Source of the DNA: JAJTDS01 sp964202895
Lineage (GTDB): Bacteria; Pseudomonadota; Alphaproteobacteria; Rickettsiales; UBA1997
DNA: 64,000 nt
Direction: 5' to 3'
NCBI GenBank assembly: GCA_964202895.1
Contig: CAXNJM010000001.1
Location: 558,001-622,000 of the forward strand
Below, piece after piece: positions 43,339 through 53,766 of the stretch (position 1 is the stretch's first letter; every line of letters starts with the position of its first letter). The position numbers and the translations under genes were made by a program. Below the pieces are notes generated by a model, which worked only from the letters and a program-made list of their open reading frames with translations, had not been told where the DNA came from and searched no databases.

Positions 43339-44160
43339 ATGAGTTATATAAAATCAAAAGATGGCGATTATCATCAAGAAATTGATTCAAATCAAAAAGT
43401 TGATTTTGGCTTTAAAAAAGTTGATATTAATCAAAAAACCAATCTTGTCAAAGATATTTTTTCAACCGTTGCACCTAAATACGACATAATGAACGATGCA
43501 ATGAGTTTTGGCATTCAGAGATTATGGAAAAACAAAATGATAGAAACTCTATTTACAGAGCTTCAAATCAAGAATCATCAACATAATTTACTAAAAATTC
43601 TTGATGTTGCTAGCGGAACTGGTGATATTGCTTTAAAAATTGCCAAAAATCTTTCTCAAGAGAATCAATCCTACCAAATTGAAGCGACCGATATTAATCA
43701 AGAAATGCTTAGAATTGGGGTTGCAAAGGCGGTTGATGAAAATTTATTTAACAACATCAATTTTACTTGTTGTAGCGGAGAAAGCCTGCCATTTCAAGAT
43801 GCTAGTTTCGATGCAGTCACCATTGCATTTGGCATTCGTAACTTTACCAATATTAAAAATGCTCTTGCTGAATTTAATCGAGTTCTTAAGCCAAATGGAA
43901 AGCTAATTTGTCTAGAATTTTCTAAGGTTAATGATTATTTTTTACAAAAAATCTACAATTTTTATTCGTTTAAAATTATTCCTAAAATGGGCGAAATTAT
44001 TGCCAAAGATCGAGCCTCTTATCAATATTTAGTAGAAAGCATCAGAAAGTTCCCGCCTCAGGAAGAATTTAAAAAAATGATTGACGGAGCAAATTTTCAG
44101 GAATCCCGCTTTATCAACTTAAGCTTCGGAACTGTCGCCATACATATCGCCACTAAATAA
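43339..44160 (+). CDS. ubiE: Demethylmenaquinone/2-octaprenyl benzoquinol C-methyltransferase UbiE
   Basis: UbiE performs the C-methylation in ubiquinone synthesis. The 273 residues contain VAPKYDIMNDAMSFGIQRLWK, the SAM-binding LDVASGTGDIAL, and FGIRNFTN. The end, SFGTVAIHIATK, is also typical. With coq7 at 60 kb it shows a ubiquinone pathway. It is divergent from queA with only 11 bases between the start codons, so each promoter must lie within the coding region of the other gene. Confidence 0.97.
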   Translation: MSYIKSKDGDYHQEIDSNQKVDFGFKKVDINQKTNLVKDIFSTVAPKYDIMNDAMSFGIQRLWKNKMIETLFTELQIKNHQHNLLKILDVASGTGDIALKIAKNLSQENQSYQIEATDINQEMLRIGVAKAVDENLFNNINFTCCSGESLPFQDASFDAVTIAFGIRNFTNIKNALAEFNRVLKPNGKLICLEFSKVNDYFLQKIYNFYSFKIIPKMGEIIAKDRASYQYLVESIRKFPPQEEFKKMIDGANFQESRFINLSFGTVAIHIATK

Positions 44161-44174
44161 AACTCAACAGATTA

Positions 44175-44347
44175 TTAAAATAAATTACAATTTGTTGACT
44201 TCTTTTGAGAAGTAATTGATTTTAGGGTTTTATCAAACTTTTCTTGTTGCCCCTTAACTCTTCTTCGGAGTGTTCGGCGATGAAATCTTTTAGTTTATTT
44301 TCTTTGATTGCATCTTTAGAGGTTGTTATTAAAGGTAATCGATTCAA
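44175..44347 (-). pseudogene. Remnant of a small gene with a frameshift
   Basis: On the minus strand one frame reads NRLPLITTSKDAIKENKL and continues DFIAEHSEEELR; the next frame continues GQQEKFDKTLKSITSQKKS to a stop at 44175. The two parts join near base 44238 if one base is shifted, which gives a coherent small polar protein end. I recall similar short domains in host-associated alphaproteobacteria, but cannot name the family. No start codon is seen, and the upstream frame is closed near 44350. The 3' end of the 241-residue gene overlaps it. Confidence 0.35.
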
Positions 44348-45041
44348 TTAATAAAAAGCTTTTGTATTTACTAATACTCTCCTCAATACCTTCAAAATAA
44401 AATTCTATTTCTTTGTTTATTGGTAAGTCATATTGATATTTTCTTGTATGATGCACCTCATCATAATTATTGCTATTCTTCACAAAGGCCTTAAAATCAA
44501 CATCTTCTCCATCATCTTTATTAAAATGAAATCTGTTCTTAATAACAAATTTTATCTTTACGGATTTTGATAATTCAGGCAAAAAACGCCCCAAACATAC
44601 TTCGAAATTCCAGTCTTGTGAAAAAATTCGAATTTCTAACGGAGTCTTATATTTAAATTTCAAAATTTTACTATCAAATATTCCATTAGCTAATTTTTCA
44701 ATATCATCATTACTAAGTCTTTTAGCTAATTCTTCTGGGTTAGGCCCATCTACTATAGTTTCTTTAAATTGCCTTGTTTCAGATTTTTTATCTTTACTAA
44801 GAAATTCTTTAAAAAACAAAAAACCTTTAAATAAAGCAACCAAAAACAGAATAATTAAAGTTGCACCAACTATAAAAGAAATCTCCCTACCTAAAACATC
44901 AACTATTGGACTAGCTAAAGCCTTAAATCCCGCCCAAATACTCGCAAAACCTCCTCCTACAATACCAAAAATCCCGAGAAGAAGATTATAGGGTTCAATT
45001 TCTTTGTATTTTTTATGAAGGTTTTTGAGAAGCGATAACAT
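44316..45041 (-). CDS. Unknown membrane-anchored protein
   Basis: 241 residues. Two N-terminal hydrophobic segments (about 21-45, LLLGIFGIVGGGFASIWAGF, and 55-78, FIVGATLIILFLVALFKGFLF) are followed by a soluble domain of about 150 residues with mixed charge and predicted strands (LEIRIFSQDWNFEVCLGRFLPEL is its start, given here only as LEIRIFSQDWNFEV). No family recognised. It lies downstream of rpoC, separated by 230 bases and an AT-rich palindrome, so it probably has its own promoter. The 3' end runs into a gene remnant, which marks this spot as a place of gene gain and decay. Confidence 0.65.
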   Translation of the reverse strand: MLSLLKNLHKKYKEIEPYNLLLGIFGIVGGGFASIWAGFKALASPIVDVLGREISFIVGATLIILFLVALFKGFLFFKEFLSKDKKSETRQFKETIVDGPNPEELAKRLSNDDIEKLANGIFDSKILKFKYKTPLEIRIFSQDWNFEVCLGRFLPELSKSVKIKFVIKNRFHFNKDDGEDVDFKAFVKNSNNYDEVHHTRKYQYDLPINKEIEFYFEGIEESISKYKSFLLIESITFNNNL

Positions 45042-45198
45042 AATTTTCTAATTTGATTCTGCAAAGACAATAAAATATCTTTTTAAAAACTAAATATCAA
45101 TATTTTCCTATGCTTAAGGGATAAATGCCATAAGTTTTGGGGAAAGTGTATTTATTGTAAAAATGGTGTGTTTTCATATTATATAACTCGTTAGTTGT

Positions 45199-45249
45199 AT
45201 CAATATTTAATATATACCCCTTTAGGAGTTGTATATATTAAATATCAAT
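45199..45249 (-). terminator. AT-rich palindrome downstream of rpoC
   Basis: Arms 45199-45217 and 45231-45249 (GTATATATTAAATAT and its complement) form a 19-pair stem with a two-base mismatch and a 13-base loop, starting 24 bases after the rpoC stop. No T run follows, so it is at best an atypical terminator; it may instead stabilise the mRNA end or bind a protein. Confidence 0.4.
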
Positions 45250-45272
45250 AAACCGACTTAAGTTTATAACAG

Positions 45273-48200
45273 CTATTGCTTAATATTTTTTTGTTGATTG
45301 GCTTGCTTTTTATATTGAGTAGCTATTAAACCAGTTCCAGCAGGAATTAACCTACCGACGATAATATTTTCTTTAAGACCTCTTAAATAATCGCAACGAC
45401 TATGAATCGCAGAATCAGTAAGAACTCTTGTTGTTTCTTGGAAAGAAGCGGCCGAAATAAAAGATTTAGTTTGCAACGAAGCTTTAGTAATGCCGAGTAA
45501 TACCGAAGAAGATCGTGCCGGAACCATTTTTTGATCAATTAATTTTTGATTAGTTTCTTCAAAAATATCACGATCAACATATTCTCCAGGAAGCAAAGTG
45601 CTGTCACCAGAATTTTTGACCTCTACTCTTTTTAACATCATCGCCAATATTACTTCAATATGCTTATCATCTATCTTAACTCCTTGCATACGATATACCT
45701 TTTGAACTTCGTCAATAATATAATTAGCAAATGCTTGTAGGCCTAGTATTTTCAATATATCGTGAGGTACAAGATTTCCATCAACTAATACATCGCCTCT
45801 TCTAACCAATTCACCTTCACCAAAAAATAAATGCTTACTTTTTGAAAAAGTGTACTCAATCGGCTCTTGATCTGCATCTTGCGACCTAACAATGATCTTT
45901 CTTTTAGATTTATAATCTTTACCAAATTCTATTTTGCCATCAATTTCACTCATAATTGCAGCATTTTTTGGCTTACGAGCTTCAAATAACTCAGCAACTC
46001 TTGGTAAACCACCAGTAATGTCTCGAGTTTTAGAAGATTCTTTTGGAATCTTGGCTATAACATCACCAGCTTTAATTTCATCACCACCAATAACATTAAT
46101 AATTGTTCCAATTGAAAGAAGGTAATCTTTTAGAACATCTTCATTGCTATCAGTAATTGAGATTCTTGGCTTTAATTCTTGTTTACTATATTGCTTCCAA
46201 TCTATGACAATTTTAGTAGAAACACCAGTTGTTTCTTCTATTTTTTCTCTTAAAGATACATTTTCATTAAGATCATTATATTTAACCACGCCATCAACTT
46301 CAGAAACAATTGGAATATTGTATGGATCCCATTCGGCAAGATGATCGCTTTTTTTAACTTTAGCTCCATCTTTTTGCAAAAGGGTTGAACCGTATGGCAA
46401 TCTGTAACTGTGTATTTCTTTTCCCTTACTATCAAACAACTTAATTTCAACATTTCTACCAATAACAATACTTTTTCCATATCTATCCAAAATAGTGCCA
46501 CGAGCAGAAACTTTAACTTCACCGTCAGATATTGAAGAAATAGAAGATTGATCAGTTCCCTTTTGTGCAGCACCTCCAATATGGAAAGTCCTCATTGTAA
46601 GTTGAGTTCCCGGTTCACCAATTGATTGTGCAGCAACAACGCCAACAGCTTCCCCAATACTGACTACATTACCAGTAGCAAGATCTCTTCCATAGCATTT
46701 AACACAGGCTCCGCCATTAGATTTACAAGTTAGAACCGAGCGAACCTTTATTGATTTAATATTTCTTTTTTCAATTTCATCAGATATAGATTCATTGATA
46801 ATTGAACCCGCTTGAACTATTAACACACCGTCATCAGAGAAAACATCTTCCAAAGGAACCCTTCCTAAAGATTGCTCGTGCAAAGCAGAAATAATTCTTC
46901 CATCGTCAATTACTGATTCTAGAGTTAAACCATCTTTAGTTCCACAATCTTCTTCTATAATAATGCAATCTTGAGCAACATCCACTAATCTTCTAGTTAG
47001 GTAACCAGAATTTGCAGTTTTAAGAGCAGTGTCAGCAAGACCTTTACGAGCTCCGTGAGCAGAAATAAAATATTCAGTTACATTAAGCCCTTCTTTAAAG
47101 TTTGATATAATTGGAGTTTCGATAATCTCACCAGAAGGTTTAGCCATCAAACCTCTCATTCCTGCTATTTGCTTGATTTGATTCTCAGAACCTTTTGCCC
47201 CAGATTCCGCCATCATATAAATAGAATTTGTGGTTTTTGGATCAGTATATTTAGAAATACCTTTCATCATTTCTTTAGAAATTTTATCTGTGCATGTAGT
47301 CCATTCATCAACAACTTTATTGTATCTTTCTCCTGCAGTTATCAAGCCTTCGTGATATTGCGATTCAAGTTTCTTGACCCTTTCGAAGGAATCGTTTACA
47401 TATTTTTGCTTGCCTTCAGGAATAACCATATCATCTTTACCGATTGATATACCGGCATAACAAGCATATTTAAATCCTAAAGACATAATTCTATCACAAA
47501 ACATTACCGTTTCTTTTTGACCACAACTTCTATAAACATTATCTATTAAGTTAGTGACTGCCTTTTTAGTCATCACCTTATTTACCAATTCTAGATCTGT
47601 CTTCATTGAGTTGGGAAGGTTATAATAAATAATAACTCTACCGGGAGTGGTTTCAACTTTTTTGAAATATCGTTCATTGCCCACATTAACCTTAAAGCGA
47701 TATAAAATTTTATCATGAATTGACAAAACATCGTTGTGAAGAGCATGCTCCATTTCAGAATAATCAGAAACTGGACGAGGCTTCGCCTGGTTTTCCATAT
47801 TTGAATCCATTGTTATGTAGTATAGACCGAGAATTATATCCTGAGAAGGAACAATAATAGGCTTACCATTAGCTGGACTCAAAATATTATTAGTTGACAT
47901 CATTAAAACCCTAGCCTCAACTTGAGCCTCAATCGATAAAGGAACGTGAACCGCCATCTGATCACCGTCAAAATCGGCATTAAATGCAGCACAAACTAAT
48001 GGATGCAGTTGTATAGCCTTACCCTCTGTAAGAAGAGGCTCAAATGCTTGAATACCAAGCCTGTGAAGTGTTGGAGCTCTATTTAGAAGAACGGGATGCT
48101 CTTTAATTACTTCATCAAGTATGTCCCAAACTTCTGGTCTTTCTGATTCAACCATTTTTCTAGAAACTTTTATCGAAGGAGATCTGCCATATAATTCTAA

Positions 48201-49379
48201 TTTCGAATAGATAAAAGGCTTAAATAATTCAAGAGCCATTTTCTTAGGCAAGCCACATTGATGTAGCTTTAATTCAGGACCAACAACGATAACACTTCTT
48301 CCCGAATAATCAACCCTTTTACCAAGTAAGTTTTGACGGAAACGACCTTGCTTTCCTTTAAGCATATCACTTAAGGATTTAAAAGGCTTTTTATTTGAGT
48401 TTCTAACAACAGCACCACTTCTGCCATTGTCTAGCAGGGCATCAACAGCCTCCTGCAACATTCTTTTTTCATTTTTTATAATAACCTCAGGAGCGCTTAA
48501 TTCCATTAGCTTTCTTAATCTATTATTACGATTAATAACTCTACGATAAAGCTCGTTTAGATCCGAAGTTGCAAACCTTCCACCATCAAGCATTACCAAC
48601 GGCCTAATATCAGGCGGAATAATTGGTAAGACACTCATAATCATCCATTCCGGCTGATTATCTGATTCTAAAAACTGCTCAACTAATTTTAATCTTTTAA
48701 TTAATTTTTCCCTTTTTAAATCGGAAGTTTGAACTGATAATTCTTCCCTAAGGTTTTTTTGTAACTTTTTCAAGTCAAGTCTTTTTAAAACTTTTTGTAC
48801 CGCTTCCGCACCCATTTCAGCAATAAAATTACCGTAACCATGCTTTTCTTGAAGCTTCTCATATTCATCCTCAGAAATAACTTCACCCTCTTTCAAAGGA
48901 GACATTAGACTATCGGTTATTATGTAAGATTCAAAATATATAACTTTTTCAAGGGATTTTAAAGCTGTTCCTAGTATGGTACTAAGTCTTGAAGGTAAAG
49001 ATTTAAGAAACCAAATATGAGCAACTGGAGATGCAAGCTCTACATGACCCATTCTCTCTCTTCTAACTTTTGAAGAAGTAACTTCAACTCCGCACTTTTC
49101 GCAAACTATGCCTTTATATTTTATTCTTTTATATTTTCCACAAAGACATTCGTAATCTTTAATTGGACCAAATATTCTTGCACAAAAAAGACCGTCTCGT
49201 TCTGGCTTAAAAGTTCTATAATTTATAGTTTCAGGCTTAGAAACTTCTCCAAAAGACCAAGACCTTATTTTTTCTGGATCGGCAATAGAAATTTTAATCG
49301 CATTAAAATCTAGAGAATCAACAGAATTATTAGAGTTAATGCTGAATAATCCATGAGATGAGGTTCCTACAAATGACAT
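45273..49379 (-). CDS. rpoC: RNA polymerase beta' subunit
   Basis: The catalytic partner of RpoB. The 1,368 residues carry the N-terminal zinc-binding cysteines (CLCGKYKRIKYKGIVCEKCG, given as CLCGKY and CEKCGVE), the active-site metal motif NADFDGDQMAVH, GVVAAQSIGEPGTQLTMRTFH and the second zinc site around CVKCYGRDL. Length is normal for an alphaproteobacterium. It starts 83 bases after rpoB in the same direction. Confidence 0.99.
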   Translation of the reverse strand: MSFVGTSSHGLFSINSNNSVDSLDFNAIKISIADPEKIRSWSFGEVSKPETINYRTFKPERDGLFCARIFGPIKDYECLCGKYKRIKYKGIVCEKCGVEVTSSKVRRERMGHVELASPVAHIWFLKSLPSRLSTILGTALKSLEKVIYFESYIITDSLMSPLKEGEVISEDEYEKLQEKHGYGNFIAEMGAEAVQKVLKRLDLKKLQKNLREELSVQTSDLKREKLIKRLKLVEQFLESDNQPEWMIMSVLPIIPPDIRPLVMLDGGRFATSDLNELYRRVINRNNRLRKLMELSAPEVIIKNEKRMLQEAVDALLDNGRSGAVVRNSNKKPFKSLSDMLKGKQGRFRQNLLGKRVDYSGRSVIVVGPELKLHQCGLPKKMALELFKPFIYSKLELYGRSPSIKVSRKMVESERPEVWDILDEVIKEHPVLLNRAPTLHRLGIQAFEPLLTEGKAIQLHPLVCAAFNADFDGDQMAVHVPLSIEAQVEARVLMMSTNNILSPANGKPIIVPSQDIILGLYYITMDSNMENQAKPRPVSDYSEMEHALHNDVLSIHDKILYRFKVNVGNERYFKKVETTPGRVIIYYNLPNSMKTDLELVNKVMTKKAVTNLIDNVYRSCGQKETVMFCDRIMSLGFKYACYAGISIGKDDMVIPEGKQKYVNDSFERVKKLESQYHEGLITAGERYNKVVDEWTTCTDKISKEMMKGISKYTDPKTTNSIYMMAESGAKGSENQIKQIAGMRGLMAKPSGEIIETPIISNFKEGLNVTEYFISAHGARKGLADTALKTANSGYLTRRLVDVAQDCIIIEEDCGTKDGLTLESVIDDGRIISALHEQSLGRVPLEDVFSDDGVLIVQAGSIINESISDEIEKRNIKSIKVRSVLTCKSNGGACVKCYGRDLATGNVVSIGEAVGVVAAQSIGEPGTQLTMRTFHIGGAAQKGTDQSSISSISDGEVKVSARGTILDRYGKSIVIGRNVEIKLFDSKGKEIHSYRLPYGSTLLQKDGAKVKKSDHLAEWDPYNIPIVSEVDGVVKYNDLNENVSLREKIEETTGVSTKIVIDWKQYSKQELKPRISITDSNEDVLKDYLLSIGTIINVIGGDEIKAGDVIAKIPKESSKTRDITGGLPRVAELFEARKPKNAAIMSEIDGKIEFGKDYKSKRKIIVRSQDADQEPIEYTFSKSKHLFFGEGELVRRGDVLVDGNLVPHDILKILGLQAFANYIIDEVQKVYRMQGVKIDDKHIEVILAMMLKRVEVKNSGDSTLLPGEYVDRDIFEETNQKLIDQKMVPARSSSVLLGITKASLQTKSFISAASFQETTRVLTDSAIHSRCDYLRGLKENIIVGRLIPAGTGLIATQYKKQANQQKNIKQ

Positions 49380-49462
49380 AAATAGTAAGTAATTTTATAT
49401 TTTAATTTTGAATTTAGATTTAATATTTTAAGCAATGGCTATACAAAAATATAGCCAAATAC

Positions 49463-52400
49463 TTAAACTTCAATTAACTCGATGTTTAGACCTAAAGATC
49501 TTACTTCTTTAATCATAACATTAAATGACTCAGAAATGCCACAATTAAAGTTTTGATTGCCTTGAATAATGGCTTCATAAATTTTTATCCTACCGATAAC
49601 ATCATCTGATTTTACAGTCAACATTTCTTGCAATGAATAGGCGGCGCCATATGCTTGCAGAGCCCAACATTCCATTTCACCAAATCTTTGACCGCCAAAA
49701 TGAGATTTACCACCAAGAGGCTGTTGAGTTATCAAACTATAAGGACCTATAGATCTAGCATGAATTTTATCATCAACTAAATGATGAAGTTTCAGCATGT
49801 ATATGTATCCAACAGTAACTTTTCTGTCAAATTTTTGACCAGATTTACCATCGTATAATTCAATTTGACCAGATTTATCAATCCCAGCAACCTCTAATAA
49901 TTTAGTAACAAACTCTTCTTTTGCGCCTTCGAATGTTCCGGTTGCAAACGGAACTCCGTTCTTTAATTTTGAAGCAAAAATTATTAATTCGTCCTCATTC
50001 ATTGATTCGATAATTTCTATCTCGTCACTTGAATTGTAAACAGAAAGAAGCTTTGATTTCAATTCTTTCACAAATTCTTTCTTGCCTTTAGCAATAAAAT
50101 CTAAGATATGAGAGATTTGTTTACCAATTTCTTTTGAAGCAAAACCAAGATGAGTTTCAAGAATTTGCCCCACATTCATTCTCGACGGAACTCCAATAGG
50201 GTTAAGAACTATATCTACAGGCTCTCCGTCAGCAGAAAAAGGCATGTCTTCAATTGGAGCAATTTTAGAAACTACACCTTTATTTCCATGTCTTCCAGCC
50301 ATTTTATCACCGGGCTGTAATCTGTATTTTGAAGCAACGTAAACCTTTACTATCTTTAAAACACCTTGCCCAATATCGTCTCCAGCCTTAATTTTTGCAA
50401 TTTTTTCATTGAAAGTCTTTTCTATTTCTAAAACTTGCTTAGAATTACTTTTAATAAAAGCTTCAGCAGCATCCATCACATCAGTTTCACTGACTGCAAT
50501 TTTACAAAGCTGAGCCTTAGATAGAGCACTTAAATCAGAATCTTCCAAGGTCGACTTAATTTTAATCTTGTCTACACTATTAATAATTTTTTTACCAGTA
50601 AAAATGCCGATTAATTTGCCTTTTAAAGCAGAATCAACAAACAGAATCTGAAGATCTTTCTTCTTGTTCAAATCTTCAATTTGTTGCATCTCTATATAAA
50701 CGGACCTTTCATCTTTTTCTATGCCTTTTCTTGAAAAAACCTTAACATCCACTACCTTGCCACTAACCCCAGCAGAAGCATAAAGTGAAGAGTCTTTTAC
50801 ATCCGAAGCCTTTTCTCCAAAAATTACTTTAAGTAGTTTTTCTTCTGGTGTCATCGGAGATTCACTTTTTGGAGTTGTCTTGCCAACTAATAGATCTCCT
50901 GGTTTTATTTCCGCTCCAATATGGACTATTCCTTCTTCGTCAAGTTTAGACAATGCCTCATCGCTTACATTTGGAATATCTCTAGTTATCTCTTCTGGCC
51001 CGAGCCTTGTATCTCTAGCAACGACTTCTAGTTCCTCGATATGAAGAGATGTGAAGGTATCGCTCGACAATAACTTTTCAGATATAACAATAGAATCTTC
51101 AAAGTTATAACCGCCCCAAGGCATAAATGCCACTCTAACATTTTTACCAAGAGCAATTTCACCTTGAGAAATACTATGGCCATCAGATATAATCTGACCA
51201 GATTTAATAAAATCTCCCGTCTTAACAATTGGCTTTTGATTTATACAGGTATCTTGGTTAGTTCTCGTGTACTTGGTAAGATTATAAAGATCAACCTCAG
51301 CACAATCTTCAGATTCAATAATAATTTTTGAAGCATCGACGAATTTAACAAAACCATCTCTCTTTGCTTTTAAAACTGAACCGGAATCATTTGCAATTAC
51401 AGCTTCCATCCCAGTTCCAACAAGAGGGATATCAGGATTTAACAAAGGAACTGCTTGTCTTTGCATATTAGAACCCATTAAAGCTCTATTAGCATCGTCA
51501 TTTTCAATAAAAGGAATTAAGGTTGTAGCGATCGATACAATTTGCTTAGTCGAGACATCGACATAATCTATTTTATCTGCAGGCAACATTATATATTCAC
51601 CGTCTTTACGACAACTCACTAGATCTGCAGTAATTTTGTTACCCTTATCAGTGGGAACATTTGATTGAGCGATTGCAGAGCCAACTTCTTCTATAGCCGA
51701 CATGTATGTTACCTTATTAGAAATCACACCATTGGATACTTTTCTGTAAGGAGTTTCAATGAAACCGTATTTATCAACTCTTGCAAATGTTGCTAAACTA
51801 TTAATAAGACCAATATTAGGACCTTCCGGAGTTTCTATCGGACATATTCTGCCATAGTGAGTTGGGTGAACGTCCCTAACTTCAAATCCAGCTCTATCTC
51901 TAGTTAAGCCTCCTGGACCAAGAGCAGAAAGCCTTCTTTTGTGAGTAACTTCAGATAAAGGATTTGTTTGATCCATAAATTGCGATAACTGCGAAGTAGC
52001 AAAAAAATCTTTTATTGCAGTTATTAGAGGCTTAGAATTAATAAGACCCTGAGGCATTATTGTATCAACATCAACTGAATTAATTTTTTCTGAGATTGAT
52101 TTTTCAACCCTTAGCATCCCTATTCTCATTTGATTCTCTATCAACTCACCAACAGCTCTAACTCTTCTATTTCCAAGATTATCAATATCATCCGTTTTTA
52201 AGTCATTGTGCTTAATTAAGTTTAATATTCTTACTGTCTGCTTAAGATCTTCTGCAGTTAAATACATTAGCGAAGAATCTATCGACAAGGATAAGCGATG
52301 ATTTATTTTCATTCTACCCACATCAGATAAATCATAACGAGCATCAGTAAAAAATAGACTATCGAAGTAATTTTTTGCCACTTCTAGAGAAGAAGGAGCT

Positions 52401-53542
52401 TCGCCCATTCTAACGGATTTATAAATATCAAATAGAGCATCTTTTTGACTTTGATTTTTATCAGAAATCATTGTGTTATATATGTAATGACCTATATCTG
52501 ATTTACTTGGATTAATAATTGATATTTTTGTAAAATTAAGTTTTTCAAGTATCTTTAGACTTTCTGAATTTATTACACTGCCCGCTTCAAGCAACAGCTC
52601 TCCGGTTTCTTGATCGATTAAGTCTCCTGCGACTATATAACCCAAGAGTATTTCTTCAGTTAAAATGTAATTTTTAAATTTTAAAGATTTTAATTTTTCA
52701 ATTAATTGTGCGGTTATTTTGACACCATATTTAATAACCAATTCCCCACTATCAGCACAGACGAAGTTGAATGGAGCTTTTTTACCATTCATTGCGTCAC
52801 AATCAAAAGCAGTAGCCCAACCTTTATCCGATAAAAATGCATCAACAGAACCGTAAAACTCCGCTATTATTTGCCCAGAAGTCATTCCTATCGCTCTAAA
52901 CAATGAAGAAACAGGGATCTTTCTTTTTTTATCAATTCTAAAATAAACAGTATCTTTACTATCGAATTCAAAATCTAGCCAAGAGCCTAAGTTAGGAACA
53001 ATTTTTGCAGTATATGATTTTGAGCCAGATATTTTAGCATTTTCACTATCAAAAAATACTCCTGGAGCCCTTCTCATCTGCGAAACCACAACTCTTTCAG
53101 CTCCATTAATAATAAAACTACCGGAATCCGTCATCAAAGGAACATCGCAAAGATATATTTCCTGCTCTTTAATTGAACGAATTTCTTTTGGAAGTCCGGC
53201 TTCATTATGATGCCATAATATTAATCTCAATTGAGCATGTAAAGGCGCAGAAAATGTTCTTCCTGCAGATAGACACTCTTTTGATTCGTATTTTGATGTA
53301 CCTAAACTATAACTAACAAATTCTATTGTTATTCTTCCAGAAGGATCCACAAAGGGGAAATATGAATTGAAAACCGACTGTATTCCAGAATTAACTCTTT
53401 TTAACGGCTCTATATCAGCTTGCAAAAACTTTTCATAAGATTCTTTTTGCAAGAACATAAGATGAGGAATATCCTCAAAGTCAATATTTTTACTAAAACT
53501 TTTTCTTAAAATTGACTGATTAAGATTGCGAGCTTTTGCCAC
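49463..53542 (-). CDS. rpoB: RNA polymerase beta subunit
   Basis: The 1,359 residues hold the rifampicin region (FFATSQLSQFMDQTNPLSE, THKRRLSALGPGGLTRDRAG, in which Ser, His and Arg positions are wild-type), and the C-terminal KLHHLVDDKIHARSIGPYSL and GGKSHFGGQRFGEMECWAL. Nothing is missing. It is followed by rpoC and preceded by rplL with a 224-base spacer that contains a 20-base palindrome. Confidence 0.99.
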   Translation of the reverse strand: MAKARNLNQSILRKSFSKNIDFEDIPHLMFLQKESYEKFLQADIEPLKRVNSGIQSVFNSYFPFVDPSGRITIEFVSYSLGTSKYESKECLSAGRTFSAPLHAQLRLILWHHNEAGLPKEIRSIKEQEIYLCDVPLMTDSGSFIINGAERVVVSQMRRAPGVFFDSENAKISGSKSYTAKIVPNLGSWLDFEFDSKDTVYFRIDKKRKIPVSSLFRAIGMTSGQIIAEFYGSVDAFLSDKGWATAFDCDAMNGKKAPFNFVCADSGELVIKYGVKITAQLIEKLKSLKFKNYILTEEILLGYIVAGDLIDQETGELLLEAGSVINSESLKILEKLNFTKISIINPSKSDIGHYIYNTMISDKNQSQKDALFDIYKSVRMGEAPSSLEVAKNYFDSLFFTDARYDLSDVGRMKINHRLSLSIDSSLMYLTAEDLKQTVRILNLIKHNDLKTDDIDNLGNRRVRAVGELIENQMRIGMLRVEKSISEKINSVDVDTIMPQGLINSKPLITAIKDFFATSQLSQFMDQTNPLSEVTHKRRLSALGPGGLTRDRAGFEVRDVHPTHYGRICPIETPEGPNIGLINSLATFARVDKYGFIETPYRKVSNGVISNKVTYMSAIEEVGSAIAQSNVPTDKGNKITADLVSCRKDGEYIMLPADKIDYVDVSTKQIVSIATTLIPFIENDDANRALMGSNMQRQAVPLLNPDIPLVGTGMEAVIANDSGSVLKAKRDGFVKFVDASKIIIESEDCAEVDLYNLTKYTRTNQDTCINQKPIVKTGDFIKSGQIISDGHSISQGEIALGKNVRVAFMPWGGYNFEDSIVISEKLLSSDTFTSLHIEELEVVARDTRLGPEEITRDIPNVSDEALSKLDEEGIVHIGAEIKPGDLLVGKTTPKSESPMTPEEKLLKVIFGEKASDVKDSSLYASAGVSGKVVDVKVFSRKGIEKDERSVYIEMQQIEDLNKKKDLQILFVDSALKGKLIGIFTGKKIINSVDKIKIKSTLEDSDLSALSKAQLCKIAVSETDVMDAAEAFIKSNSKQVLEIEKTFNEKIAKIKAGDDIGQGVLKIVKVYVASKYRLQPGDKMAGRHGNKGVVSKIAPIEDMPFSADGEPVDIVLNPIGVPSRMNVGQILETHLGFASKEIGKQISHILDFIAKGKKEFVKELKSKLLSVYNSSDEIEIIESMNEDELIIFASKLKNGVPFATGTFEGAKEEFVTKLLEVAGIDKSGQIELYDGKSGQKFDRKVTVGYIYMLKLHHLVDDKIHARSIGPYSLITQQPLGGKSHFGGQRFGEMECWALQAYGAAYSLQEMLTVKSDDVIGRIKIYEAIIQGNQNFNCGISESFNVMIKEVRSLGLNIELIEV

Positions 53543-53723
53543 CTTTTAAAACCTCTATATTGATTAAGTCTAAAGTTATATTTAGACTGATTTGATATTA
53601 ATTAAAGCAAAAATCTAAGAAATTTTATATTAATAAATACAAAATTTCATTTAAGTTAAAAACTTGTTTGTAGCAAGCAAAACCTTGATTTTGTTAATAC
53701 AAGGCTTTGGAATCTTACTGTTT

Positions 53724-53743
53724 TTTAGTTTTTAAAAACTAAA
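53724..53743 (-). promoter_or_regulatory. Palindrome in the rplL-rpoB spacer
   Basis: TTTAGTTTTT followed directly by AAAAACTAAA, a perfect 20-base palindrome, 24 bases after the rplL stop. In other bacteria this spacer carries an attenuator and an RNase III site that lower rpoBC relative to the L12 operon. Here the sequence supports only the palindrome. Confidence 0.35.
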
Positions 53744-53766
53744 TTGATAAAAACTATACTTAAAGA

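Noticed and set aside
43328..43390. Longer N-terminus for QueA
   Set aside because: It would overlap the ubiE coding region and adds residues not seen in the family.
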